DNA of 64,000 bases from NCBI GenBank assembly GCA_964606695.1, contig CAZSHG010000014.1:1-64000 (forward strand), read 5' to 3'. Source of the DNA: CAZSHG01 sp964606695 [NCBI: uncultured bacterium] (GTDB lineage Bacteria; UBP14; UBA6098). A program made the translations under genes and the position numbers. The notes beneath the pieces are model-generated. The model had not been told where the DNA came from. It was given only the letters and a program-made list of their open reading frames with translations, and ran no database searches. Positions 43,001 to 50,065 of the stretch are shown in pieces; within the stretch, counting starts at the first letter, position 1, and every line of letters begins with the position of its first letter.

Positions 43001-43065
43001 ACAAGAAGGTCGACCAGGTTCATCATGTTCGTGATGTCAGTATCTGGGTAGAATTGAAGTTCTAA
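37036..43065 (+). CDS. sprA: SprA-type outer-membrane translocon of type IX secretion
   Basis: A giant outer-membrane protein of about 2009 residues. It has a signal peptide (SILILALLIPLTILAQG) and long beta-barrel stretches. The SprA hallmarks are FEIPIDFPKGVRDIIGDGGAG-type and DEAYIDDFEGSKSTF segments, the DIDGDGFLDSEDKE...EDVGLDGLPDEEEPG metal-loop region, and a VELKF end. SprA/Sov is the 36-strand channel through which cargo with a C-terminal sorting domain leaves the cell; PorV is its partner, and a PorV-like gene lies at 57.9 kb. GTG at 37024 is an alternative start. Neither has a good ribosome binding site. About 15 percent shorter than Flavobacterium SprA. Confidence 0.93.
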   Translation: MVWNKFEKNSILILALLIPLTILAQGVEMSLEQDGRYFLPLEDRFEPDNYDFSSISAGDTTLALLDYAALNHRYSATVYWNLGYVVITEWVLDRQIYASRVVPIDQFMLFLADRYWNTNAWEGAKEEAKSRRDGLSFEIPIDFPKGVRDIIGDGGAGLRVSGYRRITLSGRSDWISGQEFTPNQSKFPSLQMEQESRFTITGTIGSKISVTVDQDSQRETDLENTINISYTGEEDDVIQKIEAGNTNLSLPGATFVGYSEQVEGLFGIKSQFQIGDWAITAIASQEKGQHESTSITGNTSTQPTEIKDYNYLDLTYFWIDSSFIYPWVWPVTSNPNMSGDSIVEFTLWVDNQVASDNLDMGAIDGEAMPHPESTFVDNIGHRGSFHQISQQDYQVYRTLGWFYMTGYNTLSDNYAIACSYILRHSDGTPDDTVGGLYIDPESGDTTVKLNLIRPPGMLATNPCWEQTWRNVYYLSSTDLNTENIEIEIFLAPVSNDIHSDTTQTPTVNFLHVFGLDEVNSSGISGNDGFVDVSMINPGDGHLIFPILHPFNPSDIEDDNTRLHIGENTPRVPSMYDSTDNDAIVRDHKYVIRVKTGQRQNPMNLGRFNIMENSEVVKLGGRTLQRGTDYRMDYQIGQITFLNDDALNPNTTLTIDFDYEPFFMPEQKALLGARAEYRFGENSWLGGTAIYKSTSSAERRPRIGREPGKAFIWDADLQLDYEVPFITEAVNAIPLIHTEAQSRIKFTAEVAEVVGNPNTKDEAYIDDFEGSKSTFNLEIRRTAWKKSAAPSGLAQENRGHLIWYNPYDKVPVSQIWPQKEVATEDSKTNVLIMEFDPDSAGGGPDKWAGVQRYITTGYHDQSKSMFLEVWVRGNEGNLHFNLGSINEDIDGDGFLDSEDKEISGYRDGILTEAEDVGLDGLPDEEEPGYSADNLDPNGDNWEWSNDDPDNYSKINGTEGNAQDPESGTKPDTEDLNGNNFLDMNNDYYEYTIDLSSNEFEVPETRSEVDDGSGEYWRLYRIPLQDSVFTLHPDGKVFRREEIGSPDWQRIKYARMWIDGVEDYAKIWIAEVNLVGNKWEEESEHLEITTKNTHEDGDYESPPLVTGERSVTTGIMSQEQSLVVIYDNVPGNSSVACHRSSFAGESMDLTLYQALDMWVYFNESASDDSVMFYFKLGRDANNTYEYRTYLDDGWAESNQVIMDFPEMTAFKDQYQTSVSDTAIEDIEPIFETENGFYVINGSPTLTDIRYFEIGVVNPYPYRPISGEIWVDELRVTDVRKEPGWAEKTTFSVNFADLANFSGTIERKDSEFHSLNEKVGTGKTETVLSLSGGFKPDKFAPDRWGLGLPITSNYSRRISVPRLKTGSDISVPDSLRNEETTTTKQYSINITETLKPRDPHWLIGLTFARLSHSVSAGETRETSPTYPLKIGRNWTARQTYDLTPREKDWSVHLTRWMFSGKDDEEGEPPDTTKETGAAISEPDIGMPGRKQGRVDTTRVPGIIDLSLNFAPTTLKFETTLSGREDERFDRYDTRTYSNTRTLTHSAILNTNIVPPITTGFNLTMKRDIGDSAYFRWKHPMVIGDPLSKSISQNVRYTPQLVAWLSQNYEVRGDYQEDTDPSRYPDRFGNVSLNRTFRASWGLKWRQLGEFLSGSGGDRGPSRRPDRGSRRPGDDNPENGEDSESESASQSESQSGKGAIANTFEKVKPVFDNIDDLNFDWQFDDRRTIPNLAERPSVLYQLSLTTNPGVGRIQDSLTTSQVESHTLTEKRNIRTGARLPLKMTTQLRYNYVKNLTINTNNTKQIQTTFPDITLTWNGLGQIPPFKTIASNARANSHYSYEVRENFESDALKSDALTHNFNPLVSVNLTLKPGISTDYSTNLRDSHERNYTPTSVSVTHNYELTHKITAGYSIRGSKGFKLPLIGTLKFENQLTLSLTVQNTTRKTYSWIENSGDEPSRQRDDVEWSFTPSASYNFSRNIQGGMEIKWIDTKDKKVDQVHHVRDVSIWVELKF

Positions 43066-43114
43066 AACGAAATATATATTGCCAAACGCTCCAAAGAGTT
43101 TATTTTATAGCATC

Positions 43115-44260
43115 ATGGATAAGGAAAATCACGAAGAAACCAGAACACTCAGACGGGAAGTAACACGCCTATCGCGCCTGCTCCAGATCGGGCGGGCTCT
43201 CGCAAGCGATATGCACCTTGAAAACCTCATGGATAGGGTGACAGAAGAATGTGCCATGCTAATCGGCGCGAGACGCTGTATCGTCTGGATTCTCGACCGT
43301 GCGAAATCTGAACTCTGGACGGCGCTATTTCCTTCGGGGAAAATTATAAAACTCCAGCTGGATGAGGGAATGGCCGGTTGGGTCGCAACAACCCGCGAAT
43401 ATATAATCTCGGACGAACCGCACGAAGACAGCCGATTCAAAGGCAAACTCGAAAGCGTTTTCGGTTACGAGGTAAATAACATAATGGTTATCCCTCTAGT
43501 GAACTACAAAAGCGAAACCATCGGCGTAATGGAGGTTATTAATAAGGAATCCGGAGGATTCAACACCGACGACTATCTGCTTTTACAGGCCGCCGCGGCG
43601 CAGATTTCCATGAGTATCGAAAACTCGAGACTGTATAACGACCTGCGAAGGACTTTCGGGTCTCTTACGGAGGTTATGGCGGCAACCATCGATGCTAAAC
43701 ACCCGATTTCAAAAGGACATTCAAAACGCGTGGCCAAATATTCGATAGGTATCGCGCGGGAACTGAACCTTACCGAAAAAGACATCGAGCAAATTCGCAT
43801 CGCGAGCCTACTCCACGATTACGGCAAAATCGGAATCGACGATTCGATTCTGAAAAAAGAAGGACCGCTTACGGGAGGCGAATATGAGGAGATAAAAAAC
43901 CACGCTAAAATTACTCACGACATCGTGAGTAAAGTCCATTTTGCCGAGGATCTCGCCGATGTCCCGCTTATAGCGAGCACTCATCACGAGCGGTGGGATG
44001 GCACGGGTTATCCCTTCGGCCTCGCCAGGGAGACGATTCCGTTGGGCGCAAGGATTATCGGCGTGGCGGATTCTTTCGACGCGATAACTTCCACACGGGA
44101 ATACAAAAAGGCCCTGACTTTCGAGGAAGCAAAAGCAGAGATACTGGCGGAGAGCGGATCACATTTCGATCCCCTTGTAGTTGATGCCTTTGCCAGATAT
44201 TATAATAAGACGCTCAAACCGCTAATCGATAAGGGCGAATTGCCCAATGGAGAACAATGA
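43115..44260 (+). CDS. GAF/HD-GYP protein, probable cyclic-di-GMP phosphodiesterase
   Basis: A 381-residue cytoplasmic protein: a short coiled N-terminus, a GAF sensor (about 34-176) and an HD-GYP domain with H234-D235 (LLHDYGKIG), HHERWDGTGYPFGL (290-303) and the closing GSHFDPLVVDAF. All metal ligands of active HD-GYP phosphodiesterases are present, so it probably hydrolyses cyclic di-GMP in response to a GAF ligand. TTG at 43079 is an alternative start. It follows sprA by 49 bp and overlaps the glycosylase gene by 4 bp (ATGA), linking all three to one transcript. Confidence 0.9.
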   Translation: MDKENHEETRTLRREVTRLSRLLQIGRALASDMHLENLMDRVTEECAMLIGARRCIVWILDRAKSELWTALFPSGKIIKLQLDEGMAGWVATTREYIISDEPHEDSRFKGKLESVFGYEVNNIMVIPLVNYKSETIGVMEVINKESGGFNTDDYLLLQAAAAQISMSIENSRLYNDLRRTFGSLTEVMAATIDAKHPISKGHSKRVAKYSIGIARELNLTEKDIEQIRIASLLHDYGKIGIDDSILKKEGPLTGGEYEEIKNHAKITHDIVSKVHFAEDLADVPLIASTHHERWDGTGYPFGLARETIPLGARIIGVADSFDAITSTREYKKALTFEEAKAEILAESGSHFDPLVVDAFARYYNKTLKPLIDKGELPNGEQ

Positions 44261-44916
44261 CCCCGATTCGACGATTCTATGACCTGTTGTTCGATAGATA
44301 CGGCGACCTCGAATGGTGGCCGGGCGAAACTCCTTTCGAGATAATGATAGGCGCGATTTTAACACAAAATACGAATTGGAAAAACGTCGAAAAAGCCCTG
44401 GATAACCTCGACGAACTGGGGCTTCTATCCCCGGAAATACTGCTGACAGCCGACAGCGATACAGTGAGGACCGCCATTAAACCGTCCGGTTATTTCAATC
44501 AGAAGACGTTAAAACTCGCGAGATTCATGGATTGGTTCGACCGAACCGCAGACTGCGATATCGACAGATTATCGGAATATTCCACGCAGGAACTAAGACA
44601 GGGATTGTTATCGATTAAGGGTATCGGCCCCGAAACCGCGGACGATATCCTGCTTTATGCTCTCGAACGTCCGGTTTTCGTAGTAGATGCATATACCTTC
44701 CGAATTGCTTTCCGCCATGGATGGACGCCATACGGCATAGGTTATCAAGAGCTATCTCAGCTTTTCGCGGATTCCATCGAGGAAGATATTGAACTATATA
44801 AGAACTACCACGCTTTAATTGTCGAGACAGGCAAAACGTATTGCAAAAAGAAAAAGCCGTTGTGCGAAAACTGTCCCGGCAGAAAACTTTTACCCGAAAG
44901 CGGCGCCCTTGAATAA
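44257..44916 (+). CDS. Endonuclease III-like DNA glycosylase lacking the lyase Lys
   Basis: A 219-residue HhH-GPD protein. The hairpin LLSIKGIGPETADDIL leads to the conserved Asp in FVVDAYTFR. Where Nth has Lys (GVGRKTA) this has Glu (GIGPETA), so it should be a monofunctional glycosylase like MagIII or MutY, not a lyase. The C-terminal cluster site is C-x6-C-x2-C with Leu where the fourth cysteine should be, so the 4Fe-4S cluster may be absent or altered. The substrate is probably alkylated purines (3-methyladenine), by analogy with MagIII. It is coupled to the HD-GYP gene and the XseA-like gene. Confidence 0.85.
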   Translation: MTPIRRFYDLLFDRYGDLEWWPGETPFEIMIGAILTQNTNWKNVEKALDNLDELGLLSPEILLTADSDTVRTAIKPSGYFNQKTLKLARFMDWFDRTADCDIDRLSEYSTQELRQGLLSIKGIGPETADDILLYALERPVFVVDAYTFRIAFRHGWTPYGIGYQELSQLFADSIEEDIELYKNYHALIVETGKTYCKKKKPLCENCPGRKLLPESGALE

Positions 44917-45835
44917 TCAAAAAAATACACATGATTACACTCCTGGAAGCGTTCACGATCTTATTTGCGAGACTATCGAGCAATCGATAGAAACGCAGGA
45001 CTCTATCCGGGTGGTAGGTGAAGTTGCGAACCTACTGGATAATCGCAAGGAATCCGGTTGGATGTTCTTTTATCTCAAAGATATAACCAATTCTGTCCGA
45101 TGCGTCGTTCCGCCGAAGGTTAGCGAGAAACTCGATTTCAATCTTAAAGAGGGCGCGCGAATTATCGTGGAGGGCAAACTCTGGCTATATCGTAAAGAGG
45201 CCAAAGTCGAATTACTATTGAATTCCATAAAACCCATCAAGACCCTGGCCGAACGCATACATACCGACCCTATAATAAAGAAGCTCGACGACGAAGGAGT
45301 ATTGAGGAAAGCCCAATTGAAATCGATCCCGACAAATCCTCCCCCTTCGCGTTTCGCTATTATCTCGCCCAAAAATTCTTCGGCACCTGTGGACATCCGT
45401 GCGGGAGCCACCGGCACTGGCGAATTGACTTTCCTCGTTCGATACACGGAAGACGACGAACCTGAAACTCTAATCGAGGAAATTAATAAATGCAATCGGC
45501 ACAATGACGAACTCGATGCTATAATTATCACGAAAGGCGGCGGCGGAGACCTGAGTATATACGATAACGAGGAAGTCCTCCGCACCGTGGCTAATAGCGA
45601 GCTTCCGGTAATATCCGCTGTGGGGCACCCGGCGGATAACACACTGCTGGATTTCGTCGCAGTGGAAAGCCGCCCGACTTCCACCCTCGCGGGACAATGG
45701 CTCAGAGAAATACATCGCAACTACAAACACAACAGACAGATCGAACGAAAACAGATAATTACACTTTCGATAGTCGTTTTGCTAATCGTGGTTGTTATGA
45801 TCGTTCTCTGGGGTTTGGGTGTATTCGGTAAGTAG
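44909..45835 (+). CDS. XseA-like protein with C-terminal membrane anchor
   Basis: About 308 residues from a TTG that overlaps the upstream stop. It follows exonuclease VII large-subunit order: an OB-fold (RVVGEVANL...GWMFFYLKD...GARIIVEGKLWLYRKEAKVELL), then the catalytic-type region IITKGGGGDLSIYDN (RGGGS-E-D-L in XseA) and VISAVGHPADNTLLDFVAVESRPTSTLA (VGHETD...RAPTP). Instead of the long coiled-coil and beta tail it ends in one membrane helix (IITLSIVVLLIVVVMIVLWGLGVF). Some active-site residues are altered (R to K, S to G), the His and Asp of VGHxxD remain. No xseB is adjacent. It may be a membrane-bound single-strand DNA binder or nuclease; this is inferred. Confidence 0.72.
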   Translation: MNNQKNTHDYTPGSVHDLICETIEQSIETQDSIRVVGEVANLLDNRKESGWMFFYLKDITNSVRCVVPPKVSEKLDFNLKEGARIIVEGKLWLYRKEAKVELLLNSIKPIKTLAERIHTDPIIKKLDDEGVLRKAQLKSIPTNPPPSRFAIISPKNSSAPVDIRAGATGTGELTFLVRYTEDDEPETLIEEINKCNRHNDELDAIIITKGGGGDLSIYDNEEVLRTVANSELPVISAVGHPADNTLLDFVAVESRPTSTLAGQWLREIHRNYKHNRQIERKQIITLSIVVLLIVVVMIVLWGLGVFGK

Positions 45836-45838
45836 TAA

Positions 45839-46483
45839 TCAATTCAATACGTAATCCGCGAGATAACGCGACTTATTGAGCATTGAACCGACATATTTTT
45901 CCATCTGGATATAGCCCGTATCCGGCAAGAAGTGATAATATATATTCTCCCCCGGCGGTTCATAATACTGGAATCCCACGCAATTCTCGAAACTTCCGGC
46001 GGGCACTTCCGCGGGGGGCATCAGTGAGATAAACCCCATCTCGGTTTCCTCGGTCGGATTGGGCGCGTAACTCAGGAATATCTCGCCATCCGTGGAAGGG
46101 TATTTGAATAGAAGATGGGGATTTTCATACGGCTCGAAATTATCGGCCACGGGGGCGTATTCATACAAGCCTTCTATCGTATTCCCCCACCATAAAGTGA
46201 AACTGGAAAACACCGTGTCCTCGATGAAACTCTCCAGACGAATTTCGTTAACTCGATTCCCCTCGTGCGCGAAGGCTCTATCTACGATATATCTTTCGTT
46301 GTATGCGATATAATCGGCGAGAGAATCGTCCCAGACCTGGACGTCGAAGGTCCATTCGTTCCCGACTTCAAAGGGCCATATCGCATCGTCGATTTCGTGG
46401 GGAACCCCGTCTGGAGGATCGTCCTCGCATCCCGTTATAATCAGGATAAATAGAAGAGATGATATACTAATAAACTTCCGAAT
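45839..46483 (-). CDS. Lipoprotein with an apparent ATT start codon
   Basis: The obvious open frame begins only at an internal GTG (46213), but the frame stays open upstream and encodes a full lipoprotein signal, RKFISISSLLFILIITGC, with its lipobox cysteine at residue 19. No ATG, GTG or TTG lies at its front. The ATT at 46481-46483 sits 8 nt after GAGGA and gives the natural N-terminus, making 214 residues. The mature part (FEVGNEWTFDVQVWDDSL...) resembles other surface lipoproteins of unknown function. It overlaps the end of the MBL lipoprotein gene by 17 bp. Initiation at ATT is inferred; a sequence error is the alternative. Confidence 0.7.
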   Translation of the reverse strand: MRKFISISSLLFILIITGCEDDPPDGVPHEIDDAIWPFEVGNEWTFDVQVWDDSLADYIAYNERYIVDRAFAHEGNRVNEIRLESFIEDTVFSSFTLWWGNTIEGLYEYAPVADNFEPYENPHLLFKYPSTDGEIFLSYAPNPTEETEMGFISLMPPAEVPAGSFENCVGFQYYEPPGENIYYHFLPDTGYIQMEKYVGSMLNKSRYLADYVLN

Positions 46484-47408
46484 ATCTGCTGTCCTCGGTA
46501 GAAATCGAATATGATCCGTCGTCTTCTACGGTAACAGTTATCGTGCCGGAAAGGTCGGTGCGATATATTTCGGAAGTCCACGCTTGCATTCGACTAAGCG
46601 TTTCGGAATGCGGATGGCCGTAGGGATTATTCAAGCCGCAGGATATAGCGCAGAAATCCGGTTGGAGAGCCTCTAAAAATGTCTCGCAACTCGAATATCG
46701 GCTTCCATGATGATTGGCGACGTAGCATTCGACTATACGACAATCGCCGGCGATCCTGTCTTCGATATTGACGCGGTCGCCCGCGTCGCTTCCGTTTATA
46801 TCGCCGCCTATCCAGACGTCGAAATCGTTATAACTTATGATACAACCGACCGACCGGTCGTTTTCCTGAAAAACTACAGTTCCGTTGCCATCGCTGGCAA
46901 TACAGGCGATAACAACACCCTCATCGCCAAGAAGAAGCGTATCGCCGGCGAATAGCGTCCTGCGTTTAGTGCCGATAACTCCCTCGTAATTAAGGAAATT
47001 GTTAGATGTATATGTTCCCCCGTGGTCATAACAATAACCGTTCAGGTCGATTAGATCGAAGACTTCATCCGCACCTCCGATATGGTCGCCGTCGTAATGG
47101 GAGGCGATGCTCAAATCCAGCAAGTCTATACCCAGAGAATCGAGAAGCGGCAATACGTCGTCTTCCGCCGATGTTCCCAGCCCAAAATCATATAACAGAT
47201 TATAACCGTCCGGAGAGGTTATTAATGCGGAGCTTGCCTGGCCCACGTCGATGATTCTCACGTAGAAATTGCCGTCGCCGAAATGGCCATCCGGCGGATC
47301 GACGGGGCCGTTTTCCGTACAACCGTAGAGTAGTATTACAAGAAGAGAAGTAATGAATAGTATCAGGCGTCTGTTTCCAAGCGTGGTGAGGCCATTTGAA
47401 AATCTCAT
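46467..47408 (-). CDS. Secreted MBL-fold hydrolase lipoprotein (ComEC-like)
   Basis: A 313-residue lipoprotein: signal with cysteine in LYGCTENG, then a metallo-beta-lactamase fold of the ComEC/Rec2 type. Motifs: IIDVGQASSALI, SHYDGDHIGG (metal-binding HxDxDH), GGDINGS and NHHGSRYSS, CGLNNPYGHPH. The family includes the extracellular domain of ComEC, thought to degrade one DNA strand during uptake, and secreted phosphodiesterases or nucleases. It probably faces outward on a lipid anchor. It lies between an outer-membrane barrel gene (37 bp) and the ATT-start lipoprotein (17 bp overlap). Confidence 0.87.
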   Translation of the reverse strand: MRFSNGLTTLGNRRLILFITSLLVILLYGCTENGPVDPPDGHFGDGNFYVRIIDVGQASSALITSPDGYNLLYDFGLGTSAEDDVLPLLDSLGIDLLDLSIASHYDGDHIGGADEVFDLIDLNGYCYDHGGTYTSNNFLNYEGVIGTKRRTLFAGDTLLLGDEGVVIACIASDGNGTVVFQENDRSVGCIISYNDFDVWIGGDINGSDAGDRVNIEDRIAGDCRIVECYVANHHGSRYSSCETFLEALQPDFCAISCGLNNPYGHPHSETLSRMQAWTSEIYRTDLSGTITVTVEDDGSYSISTEDSRYSEVY

Positions 47409-47445
47409 CTATATCAATATCCTAATGTAGTTTCTTATTATATGT

Positions 47446-49008
47446 CTATTTCAGGTAATAGGTTAGACCCAGGTATCCTTCGTGTCTATCTCCGGTTTCG
47501 TCGTTATAGACCTGCGGCTCGGACGCCAGAATATGCCGCCCGGAGAGGTCGAGTTGAAGCCTGTCGTCGTCCAGTCTGAATGCAAGTCCCCAACTGAGGG
47601 CATTGCCTTTAGTTTGAACTGGAACGACACCAAACCGACTAACCGTCATTGTAGAATAATAGGGAACAATCATATCACCCTCGCCGCCGTAGTAATCGAA
47701 ACCCCCGTAATTCGCTCTATAAGCCGAATCTGGTTCGAAATCGATTGTCTCGAAACCGACGCGAATACCCATTTCAGGTATGAAAAATAATTCCATACCT
47801 ACAGCAAAACCGGAATTATCGACCTCGAATTCATCTTCTTCCAATGGTTCGTAAATCGTCTTTCCCGTTTTATATTCGGTCGTAATAGTCCATCCCGTAA
47901 CAGGTTCCGCGGATAAGCCTACGCCGAAATTGGACGATTTCAGGTTCGGTTCGTATTCTCCTTCATCCTCGACGCCGACAGTATTATAGCTTTCGGTTCT
48001 TATTCCGAGGGTAAGAGGCGCGCCGATCTCATGCCCAAATACTTTCAAACCAAACACCATACGAGAGACGTCGTCGTTGAAAACGTCCGCGGAATCGTCG
48101 GAGGCAGAGGTCAGATAATCTTCTTCATATCCAATAATATCGTATCCCACAGCGCCACGGACGTATCCCGGATAACCGAATTCCGCCTGAAGCCCCAGGC
48201 GTGAATCATTTGATACGAACATATCGTAATCGTTGCCCTCTTCGTTCGCCACAGTGCCACCACCGATATTATAATTCAAACCGACACCGCCGTAATCTTC
48301 GTAATTGGGGACTACGAACCGACCGCCGAATTTAGCCTGATAGCCAGTAACTTTACCCTGAGTCGTAACATTCCATCCGCCGCTGTAATACATATCCTCG
48401 AATTCGTTGAACCCATATCCGCCGCCGGCGCCCACCGACAGGCCGAAGGGCGAATGATACGTGAAATAAACCTCGCCGATCGGAAGAATAGCCGCGGCTC
48501 CCGAAGTATTAACTCTATGAACGATATTCGCCCAGTCCAGCGTCGAAGCCGTATAATTGTGTCTATATTCGCTGGCATAGGACATACGCATCGTGTTATA
48601 CCCGCCCCGGAATTGGAATCGCGTGGAGAAAAATTCATTGAAACCCTTTTCGACGAGTATTCTTGCAACGCCATCCAACCAATACCAATTTCTGTCATCT
48701 CCGTTATCCGCGGGCGGTCCGGGATATTTTAAGGTCTTAACCGCCGCTCCGAAGGAAAACTTATCCGCTCCGCCGATTTTATCGATACGTTCTTCGGGCA
48801 GGCCGTAGCCCTCGTTGAAGTGGCTGGCCGCGGGATTCTCCTGATTGGAAATATCGAAAATATCAAGGATATTCCCTTCGCCGTCGATTGTAGCGTCGCA
48901 TCCTGCGAGTGCAATGCCTCTATAGTTGAATTCGATCGTTTGTTCCGGTTGAGCCAAAACCAATGAACTGAACAATAGTATGATACCCAGCGTAGCTACT
49001 AATTTCAT
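47446..49008 (-). CDS. Outer-membrane beta-barrel protein, unknown substrate
   Basis: A 520-residue barrel with signal peptide (MKLVATLGIILLFSSLVLA). It has GRRFVVPNYEDYGGVGLNYNIGGG-like alternating strands and ends HEGYLGLTYYLK with the terminal aromatic strand expected of barrels. Blade-like NPAASHFNEGYG near the N-terminus is reminiscent of FadL/PorV-type barrels, but the family is not certain. ATG 49008 is preferred over 49014 because AAGGAG is properly spaced only for it. It sits between lpxD (28 bp) and the MBL lipoprotein, so it may export or accommodate that enzyme's products. Confidence 0.75.
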   Translation of the reverse strand: MKLVATLGIILLFSSLVLAQPEQTIEFNYRGIALAGCDATIDGEGNILDIFDISNQENPAASHFNEGYGLPEERIDKIGGADKFSFGAAVKTLKYPGPPADNGDDRNWYWLDGVARILVEKGFNEFFSTRFQFRGGYNTMRMSYASEYRHNYTASTLDWANIVHRVNTSGAAAILPIGEVYFTYHSPFGLSVGAGGGYGFNEFEDMYYSGGWNVTTQGKVTGYQAKFGGRFVVPNYEDYGGVGLNYNIGGGTVANEEGNDYDMFVSNDSRLGLQAEFGYPGYVRGAVGYDIIGYEEDYLTSASDDSADVFNDDVSRMVFGLKVFGHEIGAPLTLGIRTESYNTVGVEDEGEYEPNLKSSNFGVGLSAEPVTGWTITTEYKTGKTIYEPLEEDEFEVDNSGFAVGMELFFIPEMGIRVGFETIDFEPDSAYRANYGGFDYYGGEGDMIVPYYSTMTVSRFGVVPVQTKGNALSWGLAFRLDDDRLQLDLSGRHILASEPQVYNDETGDRHEGYLGLTYYLK

Positions 49009-49036
49009 GCCCATTTCTCCTTATTAACTTATTGTA

Positions 49037-50065
49037 TTACTTATTATTATCATCAGTTACTTCAAGTTTTCTCTTAAGTTCCTTAACCTTCTTGAATAAC
49101 TCGCCCAGTCTTGCAATATATGCGTTTTCGCGGTGCGCTTGCATTCTCGGTTTCGCCGGGTATCCGAAATACTGGCTTCCGGCCTCGATATCCCCGTTGA
49201 TGCCGCTCTTCGCGAAGAAAATACAATCATCGCCGATTACCTGATGACCCGCGAAACCGACCTGTCCGGCCACGATAACGCGGTCGCCAAGCTCGGTGCT
49301 CCCAGCCAGGCCGCTTTGAGCGGCAATCAGGCAATTCTCTCCAAGTTTACAGTTATGCGCGATATGAACGAGGTTATCCAGTTTTGTGCCACGTCCTATA
49401 CGAGTCTCGGTAAAAGTTCCCCGGTCGATAGTGCAGGAAGCGCCTATCTCGACGTCGGCCTCGATAACAAGCTTGCCCACCTGCTTGACTTTGAGGATTC
49501 CATCCTCGGATGGTGCAAAACCGAAGCCGTCCGAACCCAACACCGTTCCAGCATGGATTATACAGTTTTTCCCCAGCCAGCTTTTAGGATATATCGTAAC
49601 ATTAGGATAGAGATGACTTTTCGCTCCGAGGTGAACGTCGGACATAAGGTTGCAACCCGATTCGACAATAGAATCGTCTCCTATAACGCAACCGCCGCCG
49701 ATATACGCGTTCGGCCCGATATAAACGCCTTCGCCGATAGTGGCGCTCAAATCTACCACAGCCGAAGGGTGTATTCCCGGTTGGTATTCGGCCCCGGGAT
49801 AGAGTAAATCCACGGCCACAGCCATCGCCTGATGGGGATTATCGTGGATTATAACCGCATATCCGTGTTCATCGTGTAAACTCGCTTCGGATAGAACGAC
49901 GCAGGACGCACCCGTTTCGGCGAGTATTTTCTTGTATTTGACGTTATGCAGAAACGCCAGATCGCCTTCACCGGCCTCCCCGATAGGGCGAATGGCTTTC
50001 AATTCCGGGTCTCCCGGACCTATCAACCGGCCGTTAATCTCTTTCGCAAGTTCACTCGCGAACAT
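49037..50065 (-). CDS. lpxD: UDP-3-O-acylglucosamine N-acyltransferase LpxD
   Basis: A 342-residue lipid A enzyme. The N-terminal uridine-binding domain (1-100, with DLAFLHNVKYKKIL) precedes a left-handed hexapeptide-repeat helix, with the catalytic His probably in NLVHIAHNCKLGENC and DGFGFAPSEDG, followed by a C-terminal helical tail. It adds the N-linked acyl chain from acyl-ACP in the third step of lipid A synthesis. Its ATG overlaps the stop of the skp-like gene (TAATG). The skp-lpxD order is the conserved envelope arrangement; bamA is not seen. Confidence 0.96.
   Translation of the reverse strand: MFASELAKEINGRLIGPGDPELKAIRPIGEAGEGDLAFLHNVKYKKILAETGASCVVLSEASLHDEHGYAVIIHDNPHQAMAVAVDLLYPGAEYQPGIHPSAVVDLSATIGEGVYIGPNAYIGGGCVIGDDSIVESGCNLMSDVHLGAKSHLYPNVTIYPKSWLGKNCIIHAGTVLGSDGFGFAPSEDGILKVKQVGKLVIEADVEIGASCTIDRGTFTETRIGRGTKLDNLVHIAHNCKLGENCLIAAQSGLAGSTELGDRVIVAGQVGFAGHQVIGDDCIFFAKSGINGDIEAGSQYFGYPAKPRMQAHRENAYIARLGELFKKVKELKRKLEVTDDNNK

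Noticed and set aside
43079-43114. TTG start for the GAF/HD-GYP gene
   Set aside because: No ribosome binding site and no conserved residues in the extra 12; ATG 43115 is preferred, though the evidence is not decisive.
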